DNA of 64,000 nucleotides, taken from positions 238,674,702 through 238,738,701 of the forward strand of contig OU015490.1 of assembly GCA_907164885.2 (NCBI GenBank), read 5' to 3'. Below the pieces are notes generated by a model, which made no database searches, had not been told where the DNA came from, and saw only the letters and a list, made by a program, of their open reading frames with translations. Positions 22,537-34,803 of the stretch are shown here, piece by piece. Positions within the stretch are counted from its first letter, which is position 1; the number at the start of each line of letters is the position of its first letter. This stretch comes from Dolomedes plantarius. Taxonomy: Eukaryota; Arthropoda; Arachnida; Araneae; Dolomedidae. The position numbers and the translations under genes were made by a program.

Positions 22537-22540
22537 TCAT

Positions 22541-23982
22541 ATTGTTTGTAATTTGTATTCTAATTAAGTTTCTGGTCAATAGATGGCATCACTGTGTAAC
22601 TTTTTTTTATTTTGTTGTTACACATTCGATTCTGAGTAATGGCAAGAAAATGGCTAAGAAATGTTTATTCTGTTGTGGGGTATATTCTATTCTAAGCAAT
22701 GTCATTTAAGAATTCAAAAGTCGCTATGTTGGATGCGATTCCGTTTATTCTTTTTTGTTAAAGATTCTGTGTAGATTATTGTTAAAGCTGTTGACATTTT
22801 GAAGTCAATTATTCATTATGTAAAACCTAATTCCGAAGGGTTGTTCAATATGTCCTGGATTCAACAGTTATGTGTTAAAATGAAGTCAATATTAAATGCA
22901 TTTTAAGGATACATGCATTGAAGTAAATTTTTTAGTGTTGACTTATTATTCAAGTATTATTCAGAGGATGTTAAAGGTAAGCAATTTCAGTATTACCTTT
23001 ATTAAAAGAAGTAAGAAGATTGATTAGTTGCATTTAAACAAGAACATTAAATATTTTTGTTAATGGATTCTTTTACAGTCCACTAAGATATAAATTTATA
23101 TTAATAAAATAACTGACCCCCCATACAAGGAGTTTGTATGAGTATATAAATGTCTTGTGTAAATGTTCATATTTGTTAATTTGCAGTTATCATTAACTTT
23201 TCAAATTATAACTTTGCTAGTACAGCAATTCCCATGCTCGCTAGATATAGCAAGCCTCAACGGCCAGTTTTAGAAATGAAAATTAAAGGCATTAAAGAAA
23301 GTGCAAATTGTTCCCCTCCGTATAATTTTCATGCGAATACACATTTCGAAAAATTATCATGTCGTGAGTAAAATATCCTGAGGCAAGAACCATAAAATGT
23401 TACAAACTAGATTCAGAAAAATAAATATAAATGTACAATTCGCAGACAAGGCGAATCTTGTTTTCACCAAGAAAACAAACATGACCTAAAAGAAGTGTAG
23501 AACGACGCATAATTTAAACGTGTATCTCCTTTTAAACGTGAGCGGTACTAACAAAGAAAAAAGAGCGGGAAATCCTGCTGATATCGATATTGAGTGGCGA
23601 TACCGAAACACGCACTATAGATTTTATATCTGAGAAGAAAAAGTATTATAGGACCGCAAGGACAAAAATAGCACTTCTGAAATCTTTTGAAGAGGTCTTA
23701 AAAACAGTAATTAAAAATGAGAAATTCTCAGGGGTTAAGATCAAGGCTAATCTTTGCTCTTCTTCTGCAATAAACGTAACGATAGTCATTGTGTAAGTAA
23801 AGCGCCTTGAGGTAAAAGATTTTGTTTGCAACAGCAATCATCTACTGACTGTTAGAGGATTTTGCTCTTTATTAAGAAGGTGTACAGATTATATGAAGAT
23901 GTATATGCAGATTATGTTCTTAAAATTCAAGAAATTCTGACATTTTTCTGGAGGTCGTGAAACAGCTTGTAAATTCAGTTTA
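22541..23982. other. No supported gene; one weak candidate frame
   Basis: An open frame at 23590-23796 encodes a charged 68-residue peptide containing EKKKYYRTARTKIALLKSFE. It has no domain I know, and a GT that could be a splice donor follows near 23737. There is no paralogue in the window. I see no other structure. Confidence 0.25.
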
Positions 23983-24157
23983 TTGGTTTGGACCACCATG
24001 GTCAACTTTTGCTACACAAGGTCCAACTAGACGTGAAACCGACAGCTTTAAGCCGATTCTGAACGGCTACAAACATCCATGCCGATTGAGGACTCAAACC
24101 CACAGGCTTTAGACAGAATACTAGCGTCCTAGCCGTTCGGTCATATACCGGCCTCGA
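23983..24157 (-). mobile_element. tRNA-derived SINE, family A, copy 2
   Basis: It is the same body and head as at 4468-4639, read on the minus strand, with box A TGACCGAACGG and a box B mutated to GGTTTGAGTCC. The flanks AAATTCAGTTTA (23971) and AAATTCGGAGTTTA (24158) look like a diverged TSD. Confidence 0.75.
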
Positions 24158-24171
24158 AAATTCGGAGTTTA

Positions 24172-24926
24172 CCGTTAAGTCCAGAAGAGTTGGTACCTAA
24201 ATTCAGGCAGTGCATGCCTCAACTTTATATCGGGAAATTTGTTTGTAATCCTTTGCAGATCAGAGAATCTGCTATCCCTCTGTTTTTTTAAAAAAATATA
24301 TGTTTTGCTGGCAATAAATAAAACAAATGGAAAATTATAAAATGTTAATGAAAAGGTAGGCGATGAAAAGTATAATGAACACGAAATAACTAAAAAGATT
24401 TTCAAGCCTACGCTGACTTTCCATTCTCGGCCCACGTCTGTATTGGTTTTACTTGCAATAACTGCAGAACAAGAAACTCAAAGTCGTTAACCCTAGAATT
24501 GTGCTCTTTATTCACACTTAAATAACGACCTACAGTTGATCACTTACAATATTCTCTTCTTGCAAGCATCAAACTATAGAATCTATGTTAATATACTCTT
24601 CTTAAAATAATACTGCATGAGCTTGCAGCAACAGCTAAAGCGCTTTCTTCCGGCCATATGAGAAACAGTTCAAACGGAGAGGAAATTTTCTACTCTCTCA
24701 AGTTGACAGACACCATCACGAGGAAACTCCGTACGCTTAGTTCAAAACTCTGCATAGTCAAAAACTCTAATGTACAACAGGTCGGAAGCAAAGGATCTCG
24801 CAAAATCTCAGCCAAAAAGCTATGCTCAAAAGGTTTTCTAATCTCCAAGTCTTAACATTTTTAAAACTTAACCTCCTCGCAGCACCTGCCTCCTCTGCTC
24901 ATTCTTAAAATATGATTTTTGTACTT
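24172..24926. other. No supported gene
   Basis: Short frames at 24175-24435 (minus) and 24658-24855 (plus) have no recognisable domain. I see no repeat here. Confidence 0.35.
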
Positions 24927-25193
24927 GCCGTAAAAAAAATGCAAATAATATTTTTAAATATAAATTATTCGTGGAAAAAATCTGGTATAGTGCGTTTTAA
25001 ACACTTATAAATTTCTTTGGTAAACGAAATTTATAAAATGAATCCTGTTGCAAGGTGCAGAAAAGTTCAGGCTATTTGAAAATACCAATTTTATTGGATT
25101 ATCAGCATTTATGGTGCTATAAAAAGTAGACAAATTTTCTCCATAGGTTAACATTGAGGTGAGCGAATCCAATAGGGTTAGTACACAGCTGCC
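24927..25193 (+). mobile_element. TTAA MITE family A, copy A2, left-truncated
   Basis: It matches the right two thirds of family A and ends with the intact right TIR and a TTAA flank (25194-25197). The left TIR is missing. Identity to A3 and A4 is high over the shared part. Confidence 0.8.
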
Positions 25194-25197
25194 TTAA

Positions 25198-25870
25198 AAC
25201 AGCACAAGCGTTTTATAACATAGCTTCTAATAACTGAAATACAGATATATTACAAACTTAAATCAATTTCATAGAAAAATCTTTAGGAATATTGCTGCAC
25301 AAATAACTGCAGTATTTGAGATAGTATAACAAAGCAGAACTCTAAATACACGAAAATTGTATTCTATTTCTTTTAAAGCATTATAGAGCTTTAACTTTTT
25401 CTCTTCTATATGAATTTATCCTAATCACATTTCTTTCAAATATTCATATAAGAATTCTATATTATACGACAAATTTTTCGCAAGACTGTCATCTAGTAGA
25501 ACGGCTATGCTGGAAAAACTTCAAACATGGTGACTATACATTTTACATCAATGAGAACGAAAGTTCCTTGTTCTGAGTTCGACCGCTATAATAAATTCAT
25601 TCTAAATTCCAGAATAGAAACTCGAAATTCTGGTATCAACATAATACTGAAATCTTATTCATAAAATCTTTAAATTTATGTGCATTTAAATATAATATTT
25701 AGTATCATGAGACTTCTGTCGAAATTTGAAAGAAAAAAATGAATACATAATAAAATCACCGTTTCGCTCTATGATTCATGTCTGTATTTTGAATTTTCTA
25801 GATATACTTGGTAATAAATACTTTTACATGAGGTATTTATTTGAAAGAGGCTCTGAATATTTGCTACATT
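25198..25870. other. AT-rich stretch, no gene seen
   Basis: The frame at 25726-25929 runs into the fold-back element and is not supported. Nothing else was seen. Confidence 0.4.
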
Positions 25871-26651
25871 CAGGACACACAGAACATCTCGACAACCGAA
25901 ATGAAGCGATTTTAGTGAAATGTTTATGAACATGTATTTAATTGCAGAATACAGATATATGCAAAATATTTATGTACCAGCAAATATATACATTATATTT
26001 TATATTTAAAGTAAAATGGAAGAATTATGTTAAAAATTTAGTTTATTATAGCAGTTAAAAAACTTGTTATATGTTTGATACTATTTGCCAGTTTATTTGA
26101 AAGAGATGAATTTAATAGATTTTTAGGTACACATTTCTAAAAATCTATTAAATTCATCTCTTTCAAATTTGATATGGTAACATACAATATATTAGTTGAT
26201 AATATTACGAAGTATTTTGATACTAGATGAAGTGAAATTGAAAATAACAAAAAATATGTAATTAAAATTTTTATGTTTTTTTTGAAGATTTCCACTAACA
26301 AATTTTTAATTTAATATTCTCTAACCTAGAAACAAAATTCTTCATATTATTGTCAAATAATATATTTTATGTTACCATACTAAATTTGGAAGAGATAAAT
26401 TCAACAGATTATTGGAAAAGTCTACCTAACTGACAAATAGTATCAAACATTTAACAATTTTTTAAAATTGCTACAATAAACTAAATTTTTAACACAATTC
26501 TTCCATCTCACTTTAAATATAAAATACAGTGTATGTATTTAGTGGTATATAAATATTTTGCAGATATCTGTATTCTGCAATTAAATACATGCTCATGAAT
26601 ATTTCACTAAAATCGCTCCATTTTGGTTGTTGAGATGTTCTGTGTGCCCTG
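25871..26651. mobile_element. Fold-back element, copy 2
   Basis: Complete at both ends: the left CAGGACACACAGAACATCTC is mirrored by the right end, which finishes GTTCTGTGTGCCCTG. The two arms of about 380 bp are inverted copies of each other. The element matches copy 1 (762-1600). An extra perfect hairpin at 26096-26167 has no equivalent in copy 1. It has no coding capacity and I found no TSD, so the superfamily stays open. Confidence 0.8.
26096..26167. repeat. Perfect 31-bp-stem hairpin inside fold-back copy 2
   Basis: 26096-26126 is the exact reverse complement of 26137-26167 around a 10-nt loop GTACACATTT. The right arm aligns with copy 1 (about 1174-1205) but the left arm does not, so the left arm is a recent inverted copy of its neighbour. 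Confidence 0.9.
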
Positions 26652-27386
26652 AAATATAAAGAAACTTGAAGTATGCAATTGTACAACCTTATAGATTCGA
26701 GCTCATTTATGTGGTTAATATTAGTTTAAACATTGATTTAAAATATACGATATACAATACGTGGAAGTAATATACATAAGTAATATAAAATGCAAAAAAA
26801 TATAATACATATCATAATTACATTATTATTATTATTATATTATTATTATGTAGTAATTATTTAGTTATTTAACATTTATCTTCAGTTTGTTATTTATTAT
26901 ACATTATTTGCATGTGGATCACATTTTATTTGCTCGATATTCGTGATTTCCTCTGCATAATTTTGCAATTTACAACGAAGTACGTAGTTTGAACTAATCC
27001 TCTTTTTTATTCTTTATATATTTCTAGAGTAAACCCACAATTAGATGTAAACTAACTAAAATTTTCTGTAATTGTTCTATGCAATTCTTATCAGTCGTTT
27101 TATTAGTTCGATAATACCGGTAACGACCAGAAAAATGCTATGTAATGAGTTACGCAAATTTTTTAAAAATCACTTAGTTGTTCACAAAAGGGAATAAGGT
27201 ATTAAAATTATTGATGATTTGGTATAACATTTTAAATCACTAATAAACATAAAATTTTGTCTTTTCCCTGAAATATCTACGAGGGAAATTCTAGTTTGTA
27301 AAATGAAATTATTTTAAAAATTGTCTACTAAGTAATTGCTTAAATACAAAAGCTACATGCTTATTAAATACACGTTTCTTAGTTAC

Positions 27387-28075
27387 TATAATCACCTAAA
27401 ACACTTAGTACAAATCATGTTGAGTTTGTAATTATGAAAGTACTTGGGATACTTTTTATTGGATAATTAAGAACATTTTCTCGTCCTTATGACCGTAATC
27501 GTAAACCAATTGGTTTTAAATCTGTTTTACATTCTACGAGGCATCAAGAAATGCAATCATTAGCATGCATCAATCTATTTCAGATTTTTTTATAAAGGAA
27601 TTCTTTGATTTAAGTATAGAGACATACATTGGGGGGGGGGGGGGGTACGTAAAATTTGAAAAAATTACAAGTTAAATTTTTCTTTTTAATTTATAAGTTT
27701 TAATGTTAAAAGTTAAAACTGTAATTACATAATTACTTTAATCATCCAATACACTTCTTGCAAAACATGTTAAGTTTGTAATTACGATAGCACATGGGAA
27801 ACTTTTTACTGGATAATCAAAATCATTCTTTCGTTCTTATGACCGTAATGGTAAGTCAAGTGGTTTTAAATCTGTTTTACATTCTACGAGGCATCAAGAA
27901 ATGCAATCATTAGCATGCATCAATCTATTTCAGATTTTTTATATAAGAATTCTTTGATTTAAGTATACAGACATACATAGGGGTGGGGGTGGGGGTGCGT
28001 AAAATATTTAATTTTTTTTATAAGTTAAAATTTATTTTACGTATAAAAGTTAAAACTCTAATCACAGAATTCAAC
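27387..28075. repeat. Tandem duplication, two units of about 350 bp
   Basis: Unit 1 (27387-27737) and unit 2 (27738-28075) align throughout with an offset of 350-352 bp. The best conserved block contains CATCAAGAAATGCAATCATT and AGCATGCATCAATCTATTTC. Each unit carries a G-rich run, G16 in the first (27631-27646) and GGGGT repeats in the second (27979-27996). No coding sequence is apparent. Confidence 0.85.
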
Positions 28076-30725
28076 TTATAACTCAAATTATGGATTGAGA
28101 ATAGAGTTTTTAAACGGATTAAAAGAATTAGACATGCACTTTGGTTTTGTAAAAATGAACTTGAAATGAACAGGAATGGGTCAATAACAACTTTAATGCC
28201 TTTGAAATGTTTCATGAAATGGATTAATGCTTACAACGAATTTTAAGATGTGAGCGTCAAAATTGTGTTATTTTTTTATATTGGTAATTAGCTGGCAAAT
28301 AGTAAAATTAGAATTGTCATTAAAATTTCTAATAACATATTAGGAGAATTTAATTAATAAAACAGAAAAATACAGTATATATATTTCCTGTTTCATACTA
28401 ACGATATGTTATTATCAATAACTCATATCAAATTACTCACAGGAAAAAAAAATTTCACGGGAAACCACTTACCTCAGAAATGATAAGTTCGCTATTTTAA
28501 ATGCTTCCCTTGAAGGATAAAAATGCAGTCTACTGACTTGTTGCACCCAGATTCCAATCTCACCTCTCCAAGTTCTGAGTCGTATTTACCATTCCCTATT
28601 ATGTTTCTATACAGCCGAATAAATAAAAGTTGGAAGCAAACGGATACGATTGTTCCGACGATATGAGAAGTTCTCAAGCATCTGACCAGCTCAGAGCCAT
28701 ACCGGAGGTTGGTCGGGTAATCCAAGGCTAAGCAAGTCAGCTGTTGAAAATTTCACGAAGTTTTTAAGGGTAAATATCGCGTAAACGAGATGCCCTTGAA
28801 TCCAAGCCGAGCGCACAATGGATTATGGCGGGTGACCAGACGAAAAGGTGGTACTCGGAGTTATATATAATAGGCAATAACAGGATTTTTAAAAGCAGCT
28901 GTGTCTGACCTTAGGAATATGCGAGGTTTATTTGTTTTATTTTTGAGTGTGTGTGTGTGTATTGGAAGCGTGATTGACTGTTTAAGGAGAAAGGCGTTTA
29001 AAAGGATAACAGATTTCAAAACATCGGTTAAGCGATGATATAGAGGGAAAAAAAATAAATGAAGCGAGTGTGTTTGAAAATCGGCAATTATGGGTGAGAA
29101 ATAGCAGGGCGTGTTAGCTTACGAATATAAAATGCGAAAACGCCGAAAAGGAAAACGCAGTTTGCGATTCGTAAAGAGGAAAAAGCGGCATTTTTAATTA
29201 ATTTCACAAAAGTGGAGGAATTTTTTTTATTATTGGCTCTGAACTTTTGTGAACTCGAATGAGCCATTGTTATCGTGTGAATTAAATAAAAATGGTTTTA
29301 TATTGGGAACATTACACACATTCAAATTCTGACTAAATTTGGCCTAGTTAAGTATCTCTTCTAAAGTTACTATGCAGAACAAGGCTAGGTTAGGATATAA
29401 TATATTGATAATATTTATTTTTCTGAATCTATTGTTGCTTAAACTGTTAGGTTTAGAAAAGCTACTTCACAAAATTTCTCTCATCGTAACATTAGTACTT
29501 TTCCCACAATTATGTATTACTTAAAACGAAAGCAATTTTCCCTAACCTAATTTTGTAAGGCGAATAAACAAGAAATGGTGGATTTTCTTCAAAATCAAAT
29601 AGTTGGGTTAACACTCAGGTGTTTGGATTTATCTGATCTCAAATTTTGTATTATCTGTAACTGATGATACTTAAATATGGTCTAAACAAAAATTTTACCT
29701 CATTATCACGTTAAGATCACTTATTTTGTTGAATAGTATTCGCAGACTTAGTAGTTAATAATTTTTCATGCATAAAGGAATTTCATTAAAGTATAGAGTC
29801 AATTACTACGTTCTACTTCCAGATCCTTTCATCAAGAGAAAGAAGGTATCTAGCAAACAGCTCTCACGGAAATTTTATGACACTCTTTAAAATAAAATTC
29901 TCTTTTCTTAGAGGTTAATAGGAAGATTTGGATTTCCTTATCATCAATTTAAGGGTCATCTAACTTCCTTCAAAATAGTTAAATCTTATTAAAAAGAAAA
30001 AATACTTGTGAAAAGTGGGATATTCGGATAGTAATTAAATGCAATATTTTTCGTTTGTGAGTTCGTTTAAAGCTTTAACCTTTTAAAAACAAAGTTTTAA
30101 CCTTTCTTAGAAGTTAATATGAAAATTTGGATTTCCTTACTATCAATGTAATAGACATCTATCTTCCTTTAAAATATTTAAATTTTTTTAAAGAAAAAAA
30201 TCAACCAGGAAAGTGGAATATTTGTAAAATACAATAAATGCAAGATTTTTCATATGTGAGTTAATTAACTAAGTTTAATAAGATAATTAACGATAGAAGT
30301 AATTTGATTTAAAATGTAGAATCGATGCATTTTGAATAAATGCTATTAAACGTATATTTCAACTCGATGTACAAAAGCACACTTTAGGATAAAAAAAGAG
30401 AAAACCTTTATAAGATAGAAAATATTTGAATTCTTTGCACGAAATTAAATAAATTATGGATATTTTTAAATATATATTACCTTTATTAATTCAAATTATT
30501 TTCAAAAATATTTTAAAAATATAACTAGAAATGTAAAACTCTCAGAATTGTTTTTATGAAAACAAAATTCATTTTTATATCTAAAAAATACTCTTTAGTC
30601 TAGTTGGCAGAAATTACAGTTGGGACACTTAAATGTACTTTTTATAAAAGAATATAAATATTTTCAATTTTGTATTAGCTTTTATGGTTTGTCAAATTTT
30701 CATCTAAGAAAATAACCTATGATAT
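28076..30725. other. No gene seen
   Basis: The minus-strand frame at 28492-28725 has no recognisable domain. The GC content rises slightly around 28700-29200. The rest is AT-rich, with a weakly repeated segment (GGATTTCCTTA near 29931 and 30129). Confidence 0.4.
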
Positions 30726-30991
30726 TTTTATTATTATCATTATTATTATTATTATTATTATTATTACTACTACTATTTTAGCCCAGATACTTGTCGTGTA
30801 GACATTCGCCTATAATTCCCCGCAGTTTGTTGGCCATTTTATTATGGGGGCACCACATAGGCGGACCAGAAATACCCCTATGAAGGGACGTCATAAACGG
30901 AGGCATTTTAGTGGCGAGCGCCGGAATTCGATCCGAGATCCCTCGGCACCGTAAGCCAGCGCGCTTTATACAGGGCCACCACAAGTCCACA
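30726..30991 (-). mobile_element. tRNA-derived SINE, family B, copy 1, with TTA-rich tail
   Basis: On the minus strand this starts at about 30988 with a head containing box B GATCGAATTCC, runs through a body closely matching 34565-34788, and ends in an AAT-type microsatellite (30728-30777 as TTA repeats on the plus strand). ATGATAT on both sides (30719 and 30992) is a weak TSD candidate. The minus-strand frame 30778-31071 lies in it and is not a gene. Confidence 0.82.
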
Positions 30992-30998
30992 ATGATAT

Positions 30999-33415
30999 AT
31001 AGAGAAATGGAAACTTTAAGAAAAAAATTAACATCAAATTTGTTTATCAAATTTCTGTATATTTTAGCCATGATTTATTATCGCCATTGTCCCCTCTAAA
31101 CGCATTGTTTAACTAAGGTGGTAAATATAAAATGCAGAATTTTAAACAATAGGAAGACTTTTTGAAGGGTTCATGAACATTGTGCGAGATTCATCTAAAC
31201 AGCGATTACTTGACAATTCATTATGATGAGTTAAATAGCGTTATAATAAAAAATAGCCTATTGTGATGAGTTCATCAAGTAATCAACGTGTTTTTTTTTT
31301 TTTTTTTTTGTTTATCCAGCAACCTACTCACAAAAAATGTTAAAAATATTGATTTTCAAACGTAGATCATAGATAAACAAAATGACAGCTGCACAGTAGT
31401 TAACAAAGGCATCTGCTAATAAAAAATAATAAAAAATTTAAAAAAAAAAATTCTCGAAACAGCTAGGACCAAGCGTCAATCGGAGTCCAAATATGTTTTC
31501 CATTTATTTCATTTTTGATTGTTAATTAAAATAAGTTAATTAAAATTACCCATAAAAAAGCCAGCTGCCTACTACTGTTCCATAGTTGTAAAAATTTGGG
31601 GAAGCGCCAGATACGAAAAGCTAGTAATTAAGAAATCCAGGATTTAAAAAAAAAAAACGTTAAAAACAAGACTATGTTAAATTGTTAAGTAATTTAAATT
31701 TATTAATAAGTAATAGCATATAGCATAGTAAAAGATAAAGTACATACCCAATATTCATTGAGATCAGAAAGACTCGTTGCAACCGTTTGCACCACAGCAC
31801 GCTAAAACACTGATCAATATGACGGGCACAACACACTGGAGAATACGTTTAACTATTTTCAGTGTTATGCTAGATCGTTTTAATATCCAAGGTACATCAA
31901 TGCTATATTACACTCCTCTTAATTACTTTTTGATTCACCTTGACTCATTTCATATAGTATCCACTGACTTCCTGTTTTCACTTCTGGCCTATTAATGGTT
32001 GCGCGCTTTTACCTCGGTGAGATATTCCCAACGTATTTTTTTTGTGGTTAATTTAACGTTTACCTATACGCATTAATTGAACTTCCTCTAAGATAAGTAA
32101 TTCGAAAGTGTGGGCCTCCGAAATCTCTTGGAATCAAAGTCAGTTGAAATGATGCATTATTTACGTCCTTCGAAACAAGGCCGTAAAAAAAAAAAAAAAC
32201 TGAATGCTATATATTGTCTGACGAGAGCTAGGGGTTACAAGATAATTAACTATTTTTCAGAATATTTCCGCTTTAAAACTATAAAACTTTTACAGGAAGA
32301 ATAATTTTACCAAAAAAATTTAAAAAGATAACAATAGGGAAGTAATTTTTTTTTTTTCACGGTTGCTCATGGTCTAACAGTTAAAATGTTTTTCTAAAGA
32401 GATGTCATGTAGAAAGATTTTTTAAAAAAGTCAACTGCTGGAATGAAAATATCTGTAGCAGTGGGATTAATTAGTAATATATATGTAATGAATTATTTTA
32501 AATGTCTATCATATTGATTGTCAAAAAGAAAAAGTGTATATTTTAACTATTTGCTCAATTATTGCGTTAAAGATTTTCATTCAACAAGTTTATGCAACAA
32601 TGCGTTTCAATTCCACAAAGGTGGATCTTTAAATTTAGAGAATTTAATTTTGCCGCATAAACACATTTTGTTAAATACTTGTATGTCTTCAAGCTGAAAA
32701 CGTAGTGATATATAAACAGTATTATATCTTGGTTATACACTGACGTCATTAAGTTTTTGGTATGTTTCATTTCTTTTTGTTATTTTAGCTATTGAATATC
32801 CATCACACAATAATGCGGTGCTGTATATATATGAAAAAATTACATTCGTACAGTTTTGTTGAATTTCATTTAAGGTTCCTTCTTTTTATATTTTGAGCTT
32901 AAAGTTTTTGTTTCTGGGCCGAATTCTGTTATTAATTTCAGTAGTTAATTTTCAGTTGGATATCTTTTAATGGAGAATGTTTTTCTACTGTTGAAAAACC
33001 CATGCAATTAAAAACATAAAATTCGGGTTAAACGTATATCTTGCATTTCAGTATGCTTAAAAGTGTTTTCAGAGTGTTTAAAAAATTGAAAAATAAAATA
33101 AATGGTACATTAAGTGAACCAGGAAGAAATTCAGTCGGAGGTAGATTAGAAATTCGATTTCTAAATTGAAGAACCCTCTGCTGTACATGTTACGGGTATC
33201 TTTCATAAGTTTCATTTTGTACGAAAAAAATGCAACTTTAACAAATGAGTTTAGTAATCGATGAAATATCCTCCTTGACAGTTATAGGTTTTTATTTTAC
33301 ACGTTTGTGAATCATCTGGATTTAACGTAAATACATCAACTTCCTTGGCTTTCATTAAATCGATATTCCACGAATCTCCTCAAGCTTTCACGAGTGGAAA
33401 TAATCCCCTTATATA
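30999..33415. other. No gene seen
   Basis: AT-rich, with T20 at about 31290 and A runs at about 31440 and 31648. Short frames at 31777, 32110 and 32567 (minus) show no domain. Confidence 0.4.
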
Positions 33416-33640
33416 TTGCATAATAGAAAAGATTTGGAGATTTATTCCTTAAGCAAATCTTTTATCTGGAGTACTTGGAAATCTACCCCTGTCCATGACT
33501 GTTACTTTGCTGTCTGCCCTGGTAGAGCTCTTATCTTCATGGATGATAGAGCTGAGCAAACTCCAATCGCCAGGTTTGCCAGTGGACAATTGAGGTGCCT
33601 AAATTTTGATCAGCACTACAAAATGTTTCTCATGTGTTAA
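33416..33640 (+). pseudogene. Fragment of a non-LTR retrotransposon ORF2, C-terminal part
   Basis: The reading contains TPIARFASGQLRCLNFD, then FLMC, a stop at 33638, and KCAPLEKE. This matches the pattern that follows the RNase H domain in arthropod Jockey/R1-type ORF2 proteins: a T-x-(I/L)-x-R-(F/L)-x-S-G-(H/Q)-L motif followed by a C-x2-C...H...C zinc-knuckle-like tail. The second Cys pair is interrupted by the stop. I see no reverse transcriptase or endonuclease nearby, so this is an isolated remnant. Recognition rests on a short motif, so confidence is moderate. Alternative: a chance open frame. Confidence 0.45.
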
Positions 33641-34564
33641 AAGTGTGCTCCGCTTGAAAAAGAATGATGAGAAAAAAATAACAATAATAATAGGAAAGAA
33701 AATTTATCCTTCATAGTATGTAGGAATATCAGACGAAGCGATGAAAATTACTCAACGTTAATAAACTAATAAAACATTCACGTTAAATTCCCTTTATCTT
33801 TTTGATACTTTCTTTTACCAGATAAAAAAGATGTAAGCAGCTATCACTAAAATATCAGCTGAAAAGTTTTAAAACCTTATTAATGATTTTTTTCAAAAGA
33901 CTTCCGTTGAAAGAATACTGACATTTATTTATATTTATTTATTTAGAGGTTCTTTTGTTTGTTTGTATTTAATGTGGACAATCCCATTGTTCATTAAATT
34001 TATAAAAAGATTAGCGTGGAAATAGATAGAGATCTTATTTCTTCTATACAATGTTTAAAAGCTCTAGCACCCATTTTTAAAAGAAATATTTTGGCGGAAC
34101 ACAATTTTTTGTATTAGTTTTGATTCGGTAAATACAATAATAGTATTTATCGTTTAAAAAATATTTATTATAAAAAATTACAGTTATTCAAGACTTTAAG
34201 GTATGAATTCTATAATAACAATATCTGATGTTTAAAAGTTAATATATTGATTATATATGAGTATAATTACAGGGTGAGATTCTTATTCAAAAAATGAAAT
34301 CAGCATTGGTATTATTTCACAAGATGAATATTCTGAACTCAACTTCATTTAGTAATGTATTAAGAATGATAAGGTCATTTTTGATAAGGTCTTTTGTTGT
34401 TGCTATTATGTATTTCTGTGTCAATAAAGGTGTGAAATGTGGGATTAAGTTGTTTGTTTACAGGAGTATATACAGAAGTAAAGAGCCTGAAGGTCATGCA
34501 AAAACATAACACACTGTCCACTTATGCAGCTAAGGTTGTGTCAAGTTATATATCTAATAAGGGG
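33641..34564. other. No gene seen
   Basis: AT-rich. The frame at 34294-34509 has no domain I recognise. Confidence 0.4.
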
Positions 34565-34788
34565 GCTTGTGGCGGCCCAGTGGTACAGCGCGCTGGTTTT
34601 CGGTGCTGAGGGTGCTCAGATCGAATCCTGGCGTCGCGCCACGAAAAATGCCTCCGTTCGTGTCGTCCCTTCATAGGGGCTAATGCTGTCCGCCTATATG
34701 GTGCCTCCACAATAAAATGGGCAGTAAAATTGCGGCGTGGTATAGGCGAATGTCTCACGACAAGTGCCTCCGCATTGGGAAAAAAACA
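34565..34788 (+). mobile_element. tRNA-derived SINE, family B, copy 2, with 15-bp TSD
   Basis: This 224-bp insertion has a tRNA-like head (GGCGGCCCAGTGGTACAGCG and box B GATCGAATCC) and a short A-rich end. The flanks ATATCTAATAAGGGG (34550-34564) and ATATCTGATAAGGGG (34789-34803) form a 15-bp TSD with one mismatch. The minus-strand frame 34546-34758 is not a gene. Confidence 0.9.
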
Positions 34789-34803
34789 ATATCTGATAAG
34801 GGG

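Noticed and set aside
27400..28060. A CRISPR-like or other regular spacer array
   Set aside because: There are only two long units with no short repeat-spacer pattern, and the window is eukaryotic.
28700..28870. 5S rRNA or snRNA-like sequence
   Set aside because: A few short resemblances (GGGTGACCAG) are not in the right order or spacing for 5S or any snRNA.
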